Below are positions 20,600 to 31,800 of a DNA stretch of 64,000 nt, piece by piece. A program made the translations under genes and the position numbers. Origin of the DNA: Apostichopus japonicus (lineage: Eukaryota; Echinodermata; Holothuroidea; Aspidochirotida; Stichopodidae); NCBI RefSeq assembly GCF_037975245.1, contig NC_092568.1, forward strand, positions 14,037,501-14,101,500, read 5' to 3'. Under the pieces are notes generated by a model. That model did no database searches and was not told the origin of the DNA. It saw only the letters and a list, made by a program, of their open reading frames with translations. How positions within the stretch are numbered: position 1 is the first letter of the stretch; each line of letters opens with the position of its first letter.

Positions 20600-23165
20600 C
20601 TAGCTGTGGAATGTGGTCTTGATTATTTACTCATCATTTGTTTGAACAAATAAACTGTGTCTGCTGCAGTGAAGCATGTCCAGCCAAAACCACTGTTTGG
20701 GGATGTAAATCAAATGACGACAATTGTCAGGCTATATGCTACTTAAGAACCAGAGGTGGAAACTTTGCAAGTAAATATAGGAACAAAAACTATGTACATA
20801 TAAACTTGTTAATGGGGACTTAACCTGCAAAGATTTACAGTACACTTTCTCTGTTCTCACCTACCTTCGTGACCTTTCTGTATGCTTAATACCTATTTGG
20901 AAATAATTTATACTCAAACACAGCATTCTGCCATGCACTACAAGTTATTTGCATGGTACAAATGACAGATATGATGCCATTCATATTGGAACTAACTACA
21001 GAAAATTATTCACTTTTTAAGACATGCTTACCTCATCATCACATCAGTAATGCAATAAGAAGTTGATGCTGCAGTCTTGTCAGGCACTGCCTTAGTCTCA
21101 GGCCACTTTGGATAGAAGTCAGACGAGTGTTATGATGTACAGTCGCTTGGCAGCTGTCACTGGTAGAGGACCAATAAGATCTACACCAACCTGTTAAGAA
21201 AGAAGACAGCATTAGGTGCTAATTTCAAAAACAATTACAAGTTGCATGCTTTGCCTTGACTGTTGTTCTATTCCATTGCTTCATTCTGTACACAGATCTA
21301 GATAAAAACAGTAGGATATCTGATCGAAACAGGGTGTTGGTGGATTTAGGCCAATTATTTTTACCTTGCAAACATGAAAATGTAACTTACACCATACTGT
21401 ACCATATATTTACAATCTCTTCAACCACTAAACCAGAAAAATGATACGCCACTTTTTGCAACTTACAATTATATTCCTATATTGATGGTTGCTCTGCAGT
21501 TAGGCCAGAGTGTGGCTTAAAGGTATGCTGTATAGGCCTTAAATATGCCAAATTTTCACTATGGACAAAATTCTTTAAGTATGTTTATTTCCCTGGAGGA
21601 AATTTACCTCACTGGGACATTCAATATCTCGTGTCATCATTTAGAATGTCTGAGCACAATCTAAAGGGTTATTACCCCTTGGAAAGTACTTTTTGAAAAC
21701 TTTTAGCAATTAAAGTGGCCAAAATTTAGGGCCAATACAGACTACCTTTAAACTTGTAAATGTTGAATTTGTCCAGAAAGAGTGACATTAACTATACTAA
21801 ACCTTCACTGCATACTGCGGACATCTTGTGCAATTAAAACAGATTGAGAATTTACCTGTTTCCATAATCCAGTTACAGGAATGCTATGGAGACTTGTTCG
21901 TAGGTCTACAGGACAATGACGCTTTGACATTCTGTTGAACATAACTTGTTACATCAACGTTGATAGTTTTCCAATAGAATCTAGCCATAGTCTGTTGTCT
22001 GGTTTATCTATGCAAAGATGAACACCTTCAAAGAGATAAGAAAATTCATGATCAAGGAGATATCATGTTTTCTTGCCCACCACCCCCCCAAAAAAAACAA
22101 ACAAACAAACACACACAAATATATGGGCTGCATGATTGGTAGTTCTAGCTGAAGTGCCTTAAAATTGAATTACAACTCTATATCAGTGTTTGAAATGGAA
22201 TATTCCCATTATTGTACATATTGCATGGCCACTATTTGGGTCTATAGATATTTAAGGAGTTTTCTTCTGCAGTGAGGTTTGGCGTGTAGAGAATATGCCA
22301 CACCTAAAAAAGTACTATCAGGCCTTCAATATCTGTTCTTACCAACCAAAATTAATGAACGTGAATTTGTTATGTACAGTATTAGTGCCACTTTCCTATA
22401 GAAGTAGGCTAGGCTATATGCTATAGTCCCATAATAGCATTTTATAGTGTCTCATGCATGCAAACCTGACTAGCTCTGTAAGCTTTAGTGATCTGTTGTT
22501 ATCTTTTATGATAGGCAGGGCGATAAAAGGTAGAAATTTATAATAATTTTCACAAAAATTTGTTAAGACAATTGGGTAAACAAAACGAAAAGAAAAAGGC
22601 CCTAATAACTTTGTTCATGCACTTACAACTTTGCTCAATACAACTGATTATAATGTTGCATAAGCAATTGCTTGACTTTTGCGAATGAGTTTTTACAACT
22701 AACCAAACGTGGTAAAAGAATATCATGATTTGTGCACCAATCAGTCCTAGAGGCCTGGTTATAGTTTAACTGTGGAATGGCCGTTCGCCATTTAACAGCC
22801 AATACCATATTGTGTATCCTATACTGTAAGTTACAGACATTACCTTATAGATGTCACTAGTCAGTATGAGCTGCCTCGATTTGGGCGAGTTGAGAAGCCC
22901 TAGATAGCAAAACTTTCCTTCAATTTCGGTACGCAAGAGTTCCATTTTCAGCCAGTCTGAAAGACTGACTTTGTCTCCGTAAGATCCTTCTCTGTTTTAT
23001 TCTTGTAAACCCACTTGGATAGCTCTCATCTCTTAGAACATCTGCAATTTGTCTCACGTTTTCTGTTAGCTTTTCCATTTTTAGTTGTCGCACGACTTTA
23101 CTGCTAAATATACGGAAGCCGAAATGCGACAGTTTGCTAATAATACGGATACTGCCAGAGTCCAT
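20600..23165 (-). pseudogene. Integrase pseudogene, right arm (gypsy/Ginger-type, spliced)
   Basis: The better-preserved copy. Exon 1 reads from an ATG at 23,165 (MDSGSIRIISKL..) through VRQLKMEKLTENVRQ and RDESYPSGFTRIKQRRILR, with a donor near 22,845. Exon 2 (about 21,857-22,026, minus) encodes HLCIDKPDNR, then after a frameshift FYWKTINVDVTSYVQQ, the zinc-binding H2C2 region. Exon 3 (about 21,036-21,191) encodes VGVDLIGPLPVTAA with the first catalytic Asp, then after a one-base shift DFYPKWPETKAVPDKT. Remains of the second catalytic region (VQTNDE followed by stops) lie near 20,620-20,660. Exon order and splice sites match the left arm, so the introns predate the inverted duplication. Not functional as it stands. 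Confidence 0.75.
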
Positions 23166-23360
23166 TACTAATTAAATTTTTGCTACTCGAACGTACATGC
23201 TAATGCGGACGTAGTGTTCAGGGGGACACAATTTACAACCAAATATGCGACCAACAAATAATGTCCCCCCTCGTTTCATCATAGCATAAACTGTCCTGGG
23301 AGACAGTCTGTACCAACTGGCCTTGTACAAAAGGTCCGGGAGACTAAATGTACTGGTAAA

Positions 23361-23405
23361 TTCAGTATAAACTGTCCCAATGGGACTGGGACAGTTTATA
23401 CTGAA
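23361..23405. repeat. 19-bp perfect hairpin near the element's right end
   Basis: TTCAGTATAAACTGTCCCA (23,361-23,379) and TGGGACAGTTTATACTGAA (23,387-23,405) form a perfect stem with a 7-base loop, 34 bases inside the CTGCTACA terminus (last base 23,439). The left-arm counterpart (about 13,068-13,112) is eroded. Subterminal hairpins may serve as transposase-binding or end-recognition structures, which is inference. Confidence 0.85.
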
Positions 23406-23443
23406 TATGGAATATTTGCGACAGTTTGTACTGCTACACCGGC

Positions 23444-24265
23444 AAAGCAACGATGGACAGGTTTTTACTGATCAGGTCATTAATAAGAGCAACAAAATTA
23501 TGATCATTTAGAAGATCGTTATTGAATTTCCAGTAGCCCGGGCCTCTGTTTTCAGAATGAATGGCTAGAATAAGATTAACCATAGAATGGTCGGACCGAA
23601 TACCGGGAGAAAAGGTTATGCTATGTATACAATGCTGGAGGTTCCTAGAAAGAAGAAAGAAATCTAACCTACAATGAATGCCAGGAGTTACGTTAGAGCT
23701 CTATATAAAATTTTTGCTCAACGGATTTCTTTCCTCCACACGTCAATGAGATCAAAGATACCCATCAATGCCATATACATTCATCAAATTAGTCTTTGGC
23801 TGGCCACCGATTTTGTCCAGTTGTAAGTTGAATACAAAATTAAAATCTCCCGCAAACAGAATGGAATCGCCTTTGAAAGAATGTGCTTTGTCAGCGATCT
23901 CTGTAAAAATTGCGGGGAGTCGATGTTTGGGGCATATATAGCAATTAACGTGAGCACAATATTGTGAATTAAGATATCAATAATGATGTATCTACCGCAC
24001 TGATGAATTTCTTTCTTGATAACAGTGAAATCTAAGTTTGGCTTGAATAAAATAGCCACCCGACTACAAGTAGAACCATGGCTGAAAAAATGTTTCCGCC
24101 CCATTCATTGCACCAATAACGTACGTCACCCAAACAGCTGTGGGTCTCTTGAATGAAAGATATATCACACTTACGCCTATGTAAATAAGAAAAAAGCTGC
24201 CTCCGTTTCTTTACTTGTCTAATACCTCTAGCATTATAAGAAACAATGGTTAAATCAGCCGCCAT
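23444..24265 (-). pseudogene. LINE endonuclease (EEP/APE-type) remnant
   Basis: This is the N-terminal endonuclease of a non-LTR retrotransposon ORF2, read on the minus strand from MAADLTIVSYNARGIRQ. Visible motifs in order are SYNARG (Asn motif), FIQETHS (catalytic Glu), then after a frameshift near 24,080 VAILFKP, GRYIIID and LIAIYAPN. After another shift comes AGDFNFVFN (catalytic Asp/Asn), and finally PGIRSDHSMVN (catalytic Asp-His) with GPGYWKFNNDLLND near 23,530-23,600. At least two frameshifts and a damaged stretch between 23,620 and 23,790 kill it. The reverse transcriptase that should follow is absent: the sequence stops exactly at the CCGG bordering the 10.4 kb element. L1/Tx1-like elements show this SDHS..GPGYWKFN layout. 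Confidence 0.85.
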
Positions 24266-24496
24266 TTATATACATTTGAGGTACTGAAAGGATAGTAACA
24301 GACAGAATACATTAAAGTTAAATAGAGTTGTGAGTCAAAAGAAACTTTTTTAAAGTGACATGGAGGAGTAAGTAATAAATAAAGAAAAAAAGACAATCAA
24401 ACCTAACGGATAACAAAATGTGTCCGTCAGACAAAAACCCAGTTTCTCCATATTGGGTAACAAAGGAAACGAGCCAAACGGGCAAAACAGAATACC
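24266..24496. other. Linker upstream of the LINE endonuclease
   Basis: AT-rich sequence between two minus-strand frames. It may be the LINE 5' region or an inter-ORF spacer. Nothing more was recognised. Confidence 0.4.
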
Positions 24497-24832
24497 TTAA
24501 AGAATCTTCCATAAAAATAATGACGAAACCGAAGAGAAGAAGTTAGTGTTATCACAATAAACATGGTCTGACTCGAACTGATAAAATTTTCCACTCTCCA
24601 ATCCCGACTTAAGAAAGTTGTATGGTCTCCCATCACTTCCTCTCCATGCTCCACCAACGAAACAAAGCTTTGTCCCAGCCTGAAATAAGTCTTGAACCTG
24701 CTGGCTCCATTTTCTTTTTTCCTTTAAGTCTGTAATCGACAGGTCATCCAGGATATAGAGGTTCGATTGGGATGCAAGCGTGTTCAGTTTTTTCTTTCCA
24801 AAACTGCCAGGTGGTCTTCCTCTCTTTTTCAT
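24497..24832 (-). CDS. Unrecognised 111-codon frame with an AT-hook-like N terminus
   Basis: The predicted product begins MKKRGRPPGSFGKKK, whose GRP core within basic residues resembles an AT-hook DNA-binding motif. It continues with a charged, ordinary-composition stretch (DDLSITDLKEKRKWSQQVQ, CFVGGAWRGSDGRPYNF) that looks more protein-like than the surrounding noise. It lies 230 bases upstream of, and on the same strand as, the LINE endonuclease, so it could be the tail of a LINE ORF1 or 5' region, or the 5' exon of a decayed host gene. I do not recognise a family. No splice site or promoter can be asserted. Confidence 0.3.
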   Translation of the reverse strand: MKKRGRPPGSFGKKKLNTLASQSNLYILDDLSITDLKEKRKWSQQVQDLFQAGTKLCFVGGAWRGSDGRPYNFLKSGLESGKFYQFESDHVYCDNTNFFSSVSSLFLWKIL

Positions 24833-25116
24833 GTTATTTACAATTATGTTAGCACGTATAATTGCTTTCTTTTCTCAATCTTTTTGTAACTTTGATGGAA
24901 GATTTATATCTTTTTAAAGCCGATATCTATAGCCCCGAGAGAGAAGACGTTCTTACTCCGTCATGTCAGGCTCGTATACCTTTGTATTATAACAAACCAA
25001 AACTAAAATTCTACTTTATTTATTTAAGTCATTTCTGTCGGTCGATCTTTTCATGGAGTTGTTATGGAATAATAACTCCCTGATCTGTTCACGTCTCATG
25101 ATAAAACTATTTCGAT
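24833..25116. other. Linker between element remnants and the satellite
   Basis: AT-rich, no feature recognised. The satellite starts abruptly after GATTTTACAGTACCGCACATTCG at about 25,117. Confidence 0.5.
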
Positions 25117-26082
25117 TTTACAGTACCGCACATTCGTTTGTACGGTACCGAACATTCGATTAAACGGTAAGCACATTCTATTTAACGGTACCACACATTC
25201 GATATTACGGTACGGCACACTCGATTGAACGGTACCGAATATTCTATTGATCGGTACCGCAAATTCAATTCAAATGCACCGCATATTCGTTTAAACGGTA
25301 CCGCACATTCGATTTAACGGTACCGCACATTCTATTTTAACAGCACCGCACATTCGATTTAACAGTACCGCACATATAATTTAACGGTACTGCACATTGT
25401 ATTTAACGGTACCGCAAATTCGATTTAACGGTACCGCACTTACAATTTAACGTAACGTATATATTTGATTTAACTGTGCCGTATATTCGATTAAACGGTA
25501 CCGCACATTCTATTTAATGGTACCCCACATTCGATCTAACGGTACCGCACATTCGATAGAGAGGTACCGAGCATTGGATTGAACGGTACCGCAACTTCTA
25601 TTTAACGATACCGCAAATTCCATTAAACGATACCGCACTTCGATCTAAGGGTACCGCAAATTAGATTGAACGGTACCGCCAGTCGGTAGAGCGTACCGAA
25701 CATTGGATTTAACGGTACAACACATTAGATTAATTGTACCGCACTTCGATTTAAAGGAACAGCAAAATTTAACGGTACCGCACATTCGATTTAGCGATAC
25801 CGCAAATTCCATTAAACGATACCGCACATTCGATTTAACGGTACCGCACATTATATTTAATAGTGCCAAGCTTCGATATAAAGGAACAGCAAGGTTAAAC
25901 AGTACAGCACATTAGATTTAACGGTACCGAACATTCAATTTAACGATACGTATAACATTCCATTGAACGGTATCGCACATTAGATTAAACGGTACCGCAC
26001 ATTCCATCGAAAGATACCGAACATTCGTTTGAACGGTACCGCACATTCAATTAACGGTACCGCACATTCAATTGATCGGGAT
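25117..26082 (+). repeat. 22-bp satellite, subfamily B block, forward
   Basis: About 44 monomers of 22 bp with core TTCGATTTAACGGTACCG followed by CACA or AACA. This is the most divergent block, with many substitutions (TTTAACGG, TTGAACGG, TTAAACGG) and several length variants. That fits an old array edge where homogenisation is weakest. Confidence 0.9.
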
Positions 26083-26490
26083 CGCAATGTGCAATACCGA
26101 TCAATATAATATTCGGTACCGATCAATCGCATGTGCGGTATCGATCAAACGAATGATTGGTACCGTTCAATCGAATGTTCGGTACCGATCAAACGAATGT
26201 TCGGTACCGATCAATCGAATGTGCGGTACCGATCAATCGAATGTTTGGTACCGATCAATATAATATTCGGTACCGATCAATCGCATGTGCGGTATCGATC
26301 AAACGAATGATTGGTACCGTTCAATCGAATGTTTGGTACCGATCAATCGAATGTGCGGTACCGATCAATCGAATGTTCGGTACCGATTAATATAATATTC
26401 GGTACCGATCAATCGCATGTGCGGTATCGATCAAACGAATGATTGGTACCGTTCAATCGAATGTTCGGTACCGATCAAACGAATGTTCGG
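26083..26490 (-). repeat. 22-bp satellite, subfamily A, inverted block
   Basis: About 18 monomers reading GGTACCGATCAATCGAATGT on the plus strand, opposite to both neighbours. The distinctive multi-monomer variant marked by ACCGATCAATATAATATTCG, CGCATGTGCGG and AAACGAATGATTGGTACCG occurs three times (from about 26,094, 26,253 and 26,386). The same variant occurs in forward orientation at about 27,400-27,470 and from 29.8 kb onward. Confidence 0.9.
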
Positions 26491-26502
26491 TACCGAACAT
26501 TC
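26481..26502. repeat. Perfect 22-bp palindrome at the orientation switch
   Basis: GAATGTTCGGTACC joined to its own mirror (GGTACCGAACATTC), sharing the GGTACC centre. Two monomers meet head to head exactly at their internal GGTACC, so the inversion breakpoint is at the dyad of the repeat. Confidence 0.9.
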
Positions 26503-28358
26503 GATTGATCGGTAACGAAAATTCGATCAATCGGTACCGCACATTCGATTGATCGGTACTGCACATTCGATTGATCGTTATCGCACATTCGTTTGATTCG
26601 TACCACACATCCGCACGTTCGATTGATCGGTACGGCACATTCGATTGATCGGTTTCCCACATTCGATTGATCGGTACCGCATATAAGATCGATCGATACC
26701 GAACATTCGATTGATTGGTACCAACATTCGATTGATCGGTAACGAACATTCGATTGATCGGTAAGGCACATTCGATTGATCAGTAACCGCACATCCGCAC
26801 ATTCGATTGATCCATACCGCACATTTGATGGATCGGTATTGCACATTCGTTTGATCGGTGCCAATCATTCTATTGATCGGTAACGCCCATTCGATTGATC
26901 GGTACCGAACACACGATTGATCGGTAGTGCACATTCGATTGATCTGTACCACATTCGATTGTTCGGTACCGCACATCCGCACATTCGATTGTTCCATACC
27001 GCATATTTGATCGATCGGTACTGCACATTCGATTGATCGTTATCGCACATTTGATGGATCGGTACCCCACATTCGATTCATCATTACCGAACAATCAATT
27101 GATCGGTACCGCACATTCGATTGATCGGTACCGAACATTCGATTGATCAGGACCGCACATTCGATTGATCGGTACCGAACATTCGATTGATCGGTAATAC
27201 ACATTCGATTGATCGGTACCGCACATCCGCACATTCGATTGATTCATACCGCACATTTGATCGATCGGTATTGCGCATTCGTTTGATCGGTACCGAACAT
27301 TAGATTGATCGGTACAGCATATTTGATTGATCGGTACCGAACAATCGATTGATCTGTACCGAGCAATCGATTGATCAGTAGCGAACATTCGATTGAACGG
27401 TACCAATCATTCGTTTGATCGATACCGCACATGCGATTGATCGGTACCGAATATTATATTGATCGGTACCGAACATTCGATTGATCGGTACCGCATATTC
27501 GATTGATCGGTACCAAACATTCGATTGATCGGTACCGAACATTCGATTGATCGGTAAGGCACATTCGATTGATCGGTACCGCACATCTGCACATTCGATT
27601 GATCCATACCGCACATTTGATCGATCGGTACCGCACATTCGATTGATCGGTACCGCACATTCGATTGATCGGTATCGAACATTCGATTGATCGGTGCCGA
27701 ACATTCGATTGATCGGTAACGCACATTGGATTGATCGGTACTGCACATTCGATTGATCGGTACCGACATTGGATTGATCGGTACTGAACATTCGATTGAT
27801 TGATAAGGCACATGCGATTGATCGGTACCGCACATCCGCATATTCGATTGATCCATACCACACATTTGATGGATCGGTATTGCACATTCGTTTGATCGGT
27901 ACCAAACATTCTATTGATCGGTAACGCCCATTCGATTGATCGGTACCGAACACTCGATTGATCGGTAGTGCACATTCGACTAATCTGTACCACATTCGAT
28001 TGATCGGTACCGCACATCCGCACATTCGATTGTTCCATACCGCATATTTGATCGATCGGTACTGCACATTCGATTGATCGTTATCGCACATTATTTTGAT
28101 GGATCGGTATTGCACAATTCGTTTGATCGGTTACTGAACATTCGATTGACCGGTACCGCACATTCGATTCATCATTACCGAACAATCGATTGATCGGTCG
28201 TGCACATTCGATTGATCGGTACCGAACATTCGATTGATCGGTACCGAACATTCGTTTGATCGGTACCGAACATTCGATTGAACGGTACCGAACATTCGAT
28301 TGATCGGTAAGGCACATTCGATTGATCGGTACCGCACATCTGCACATTTGATTGATCG

Positions 28359-31300
28359 GTACCGCACATTTGATCGATCGGTATTGCACATTCGATTGAT
28401 CGGTACCGCACATTCGATTGATCGGTATCGAACATTCGATTGATCGGTGCCGAACATTGGATTGATCGGTAACGCACATTGGATTGATCGGTATCGCACA
28501 TTGGATTGATCGGTGCCGAACATTCGATTGATCAGTACTGCACTTTCGATTGATCGGACCGCATATTCGATTGGTCGGTACTGAACATTAGATTGATCGC
28601 AAAGGCACATTCGATTGATCGGTAATGCACATCCGCACATTCGATTGATCCATACCGCACATTCGATCGATCGGTATTGCGCATTCGTTTGATCGGTACC
28701 GAACATTAGTTTGATCGGTACCGCACATAAGATTAATAGGTGTCGCATATTCGATTAATCGGTGCCGAATATTCGATTGATCGGTACCGCACATTCGATT
28801 AATCGGTATTGCGCATTCGTTTGATCGATATCGCACATTCATTTGAACGGTACCGCACATTAGATTGATAGGTATTGCACATTCGATTGATCGGTGCCGA
28901 ACATTCGATTGATCGGTACCGCACATTCGATTGATTGTACCGCACATTCGATTAATCGGTATTGCACATCTGCACATTCGATTGATTGATACCGCACATT
29001 CGAATGATCGATGCCGCATATTCTATTGATCGGTACTGCACTTTCGATTGATCGGTACCGCACATTCGATTGATCGGTATCGCATATTCGATTGATTGGT
29101 TCTGAACATTCAATTGATCGGTACCGCACATTCGATTGATCGTTATCGCATATTCGATTGATCAATATTGCACATTCACTTGATCGGTACCGCATATTCG
29201 ATTGGTAGGTACCGAACAGTCGATTGATCGGTACCGAACATTGAATTGATCGGTACTGCACATTCGATTGATCGGTACCGACATTCGATAGATCGGTACT
29301 GAACATTCGATTGATTGATAAGGCACATGCGATTGATCGGTACAGCACATCAACATATTCGATTGATCCATACCACACATTTGATGGATCGGTATTGCAC
29401 ATTCGTTTGATCGGTACCAAACATTCTATTGATCGGTAACGCCCATTCGATTGATCGGTACCGAACACTCGATTGATCGGTAGTGCACATTCGACTAATC
29501 TGTACCACATTCGATTGATCGGTACCGCACATCCGCACATTCGATTGTTCCATACCGCATATTTGATCGATCGGTACTGCACATTCGATTGATCGTTATC
29601 GCACATTTGATGGATCGGTATTGCACATTCGTATGATCGGTTACTGAACATTCGATTGATCGGTTACTGAACATTCGATTCATCATTACCGAACAATCGA
29701 TTGATCGGTCGTGCACATTCGATTGATCGGTACCGAACATTCGATTGATCGGTACCGAACATTCGATTGATCGGTACCGCACATTCGATTGATCGGTACC
29801 GAACATTCGTTTGATCGGTACCGAACATTCGATTAAACGGTACCAATCATTTGTTTGATCGATACCGCACATGCGATTGATCGGTACCAAATATTATATT
29901 GATCGGTACCGAACATTCGATTGATCGGTACCGCACATTCGATTAAACGGTACCAATCATTTGTTTGATCGATACCGCACATGCGATTGATCGGTACCAA
30001 ATATTATATTGATCGGTACCGAACATTCGATTGATCGGTACCGCACATTCGATTGATCGATACCGCACATTCGATTGAACGGTACCAATCATTCGTTTGA
30101 TCGATACCGCACATGCGATTGATCGGTACCGAATATTATATTGATCGGTACCGAACATTCGATTGATCGGTACCGAACATTCGATTGATCGGTACCGCAC
30201 ATTCGATTGATCGGTACCGAACATTCGTTTGATCAATACCGAACATTCGATTGAACGGTACCAATCATTCGTTTGATCGATACCGCACATGCGATTGATC
30301 GGTACCGAATATTATATTGATCGGTACCGAACATTCGATTGATCGGTACCGCACATTGGATTGATCGGTACCAAACATTCGATTGATCGGTATTGCACAT
30401 TCGATTGATCGGTAAGGCACATTCGATTGATCGGTACCGCACATCTGTACATTCGATTGATCCATACCGCACATTTGATCGATCGGTATTGCACATTCGA
30501 TTGATCGGTACCGCACATTCGATTGATCGGTATCGAACATTCGATTGATCGGTGCCGAACATTCGATTGATCGGTAACGCACATTGGACTGATCGGTATC
30601 GCACATTCGATTGATCGGTGCCGGACATTCGATTGATCAGTACTGCACATTCGATTGATCGGTACCGCATATTCGATTGGTCGGTACTGAACATTAGATT
30701 GATCGCAAAGGCACATTCGATTGATCGGTAACGCACATCCGCACATTCGATTAATCCATACCGCGCATTCAATTGATCGGTATCGTACATTCGATTGATC
30801 GGTACCACACATTCTTTTGATAGATATTGTAAATTCGATCGTTTGGTATTGCACATTCAATTGATCGATAACGAACATTTCGATATATCGGTAACACACA
30901 TTCGATTCATCATTACCGAACAATCGATTGATCGGTCGTGCACATTCGATTGATCAGTACCGAACATTCGATTGATCAGTACCGCACATTCGATTGATCG
31001 GTACCGAACATTTGATTGATCGGTACCGATCATTCGTTTGATCGATACTGCACATGCGATTGATCGGTACCGAATATTTTATTGATCGGTAACGAACATT
31101 CGATTGATCGGTACCGCACATTCGATTGATCGGTACCAAACATTCGATTGATCGGTAAGGCACATTCGATTGATCGGTACCGCACATCTGCACATTCGAT
31201 TGATCCATACCGCACATTTGATCGATCGGTATTGCACATTCGATTGATCGGTATCGAACATTCGATTGATCGGTGCCGAACATTCGATTGATCGGTAACG

Positions 31301-31800
31301 CACATTGGATTGATCGGTATCGCACATTGGATTGATCGGTGCCGGACATTCGATTGATCAGTACTGCACATTCGATTGATCGGTCCCTCACTTTCGATTG
31401 ATCGGCACCGCACATTCGATTGATCGCTACCACACATTCGATTCATCGGTACCGAACATTCGATTGATCGGTACTGCACATTAGATTGATCGGTACGGTA
31501 ATTTCGATTGATCCGTACCGCATTTTCGATTGATCGGTACCGCACATTCGATTGATAGGTACCGCACATTCGATTGATCGATTACTCATTTCATATCGAT
31601 CGATACCGCACATTCGATTGATCGGTACCGCACATTCGATTGATCACCACGGCAACTTCGATTGATCACTTCGGCACATTCGATTAATCGGCACCGCACA
31701 TTGGATCGAAAGGTACCGAATATTCGATTGATCGGTACCAAACATTCAATTGATCGGTACTGCACATTCCATTGATCGGTACCGCACATTCGATTGATCA
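28359..31800 (+). repeat. Higher-order repeat unit, copy 1 (3,442 bp)
   Basis: Matches copies 2 and 3 variant by variant from GTACCGCACATTTGATCGAT onward. It is 309 bp (14 monomers plus 1) longer because the TTTGATCGATACCGCACATG / ATATTATATTGATCGG variant block near 29.83-30.25 kb is present in extra tandem copies. Confidence 0.85.

Larger units (their letters stand above)
13029..23443. mobile_element. 10.4 kb giant inverted-repeat, integrase-bearing (Ginger-like) element
   Basis: The outer ends are TGTAGCAGTACAAACTGTCGC and its inverse ...GTTTGTACTGCTACA, each bordered by CCGG, which could be a 4-bp target duplication (CCGG is palindromic, so this is not decisive). The left arm (13,029-16,838) and right arm (19,541-23,443) are inverted copies with many substitutions and small indels. 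Each holds a decayed integrase gene pointing inward. The centre (16,839-19,540) carries segments A' and B'. TGT...ACA ends, short target duplications and a gypsy-type integrase in a DNA transposon are features of the Ginger group. The assignment rests on domain and termini only. Confidence 0.65.
19541..23443 (-). repeat. Right arm of the giant inverted repeat
   Basis: Inverted copy of 13,029-16,838. It runs from TAGCAGCCGACG at its inner end to GTACTGCTACACCGGC at its outer end. It is slightly longer than the left arm and keeps better integrase reading frames. Confidence 0.85.

Noticed and set aside
20638-20823. 61-codon plus-strand frame with LRTRGGNFASKYR, which superficially resembles an integrase DQG..F motif
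   Set aside because: It is antisense to the integrase pseudogene of the right arm. The sense strand carries the expected order of exons.
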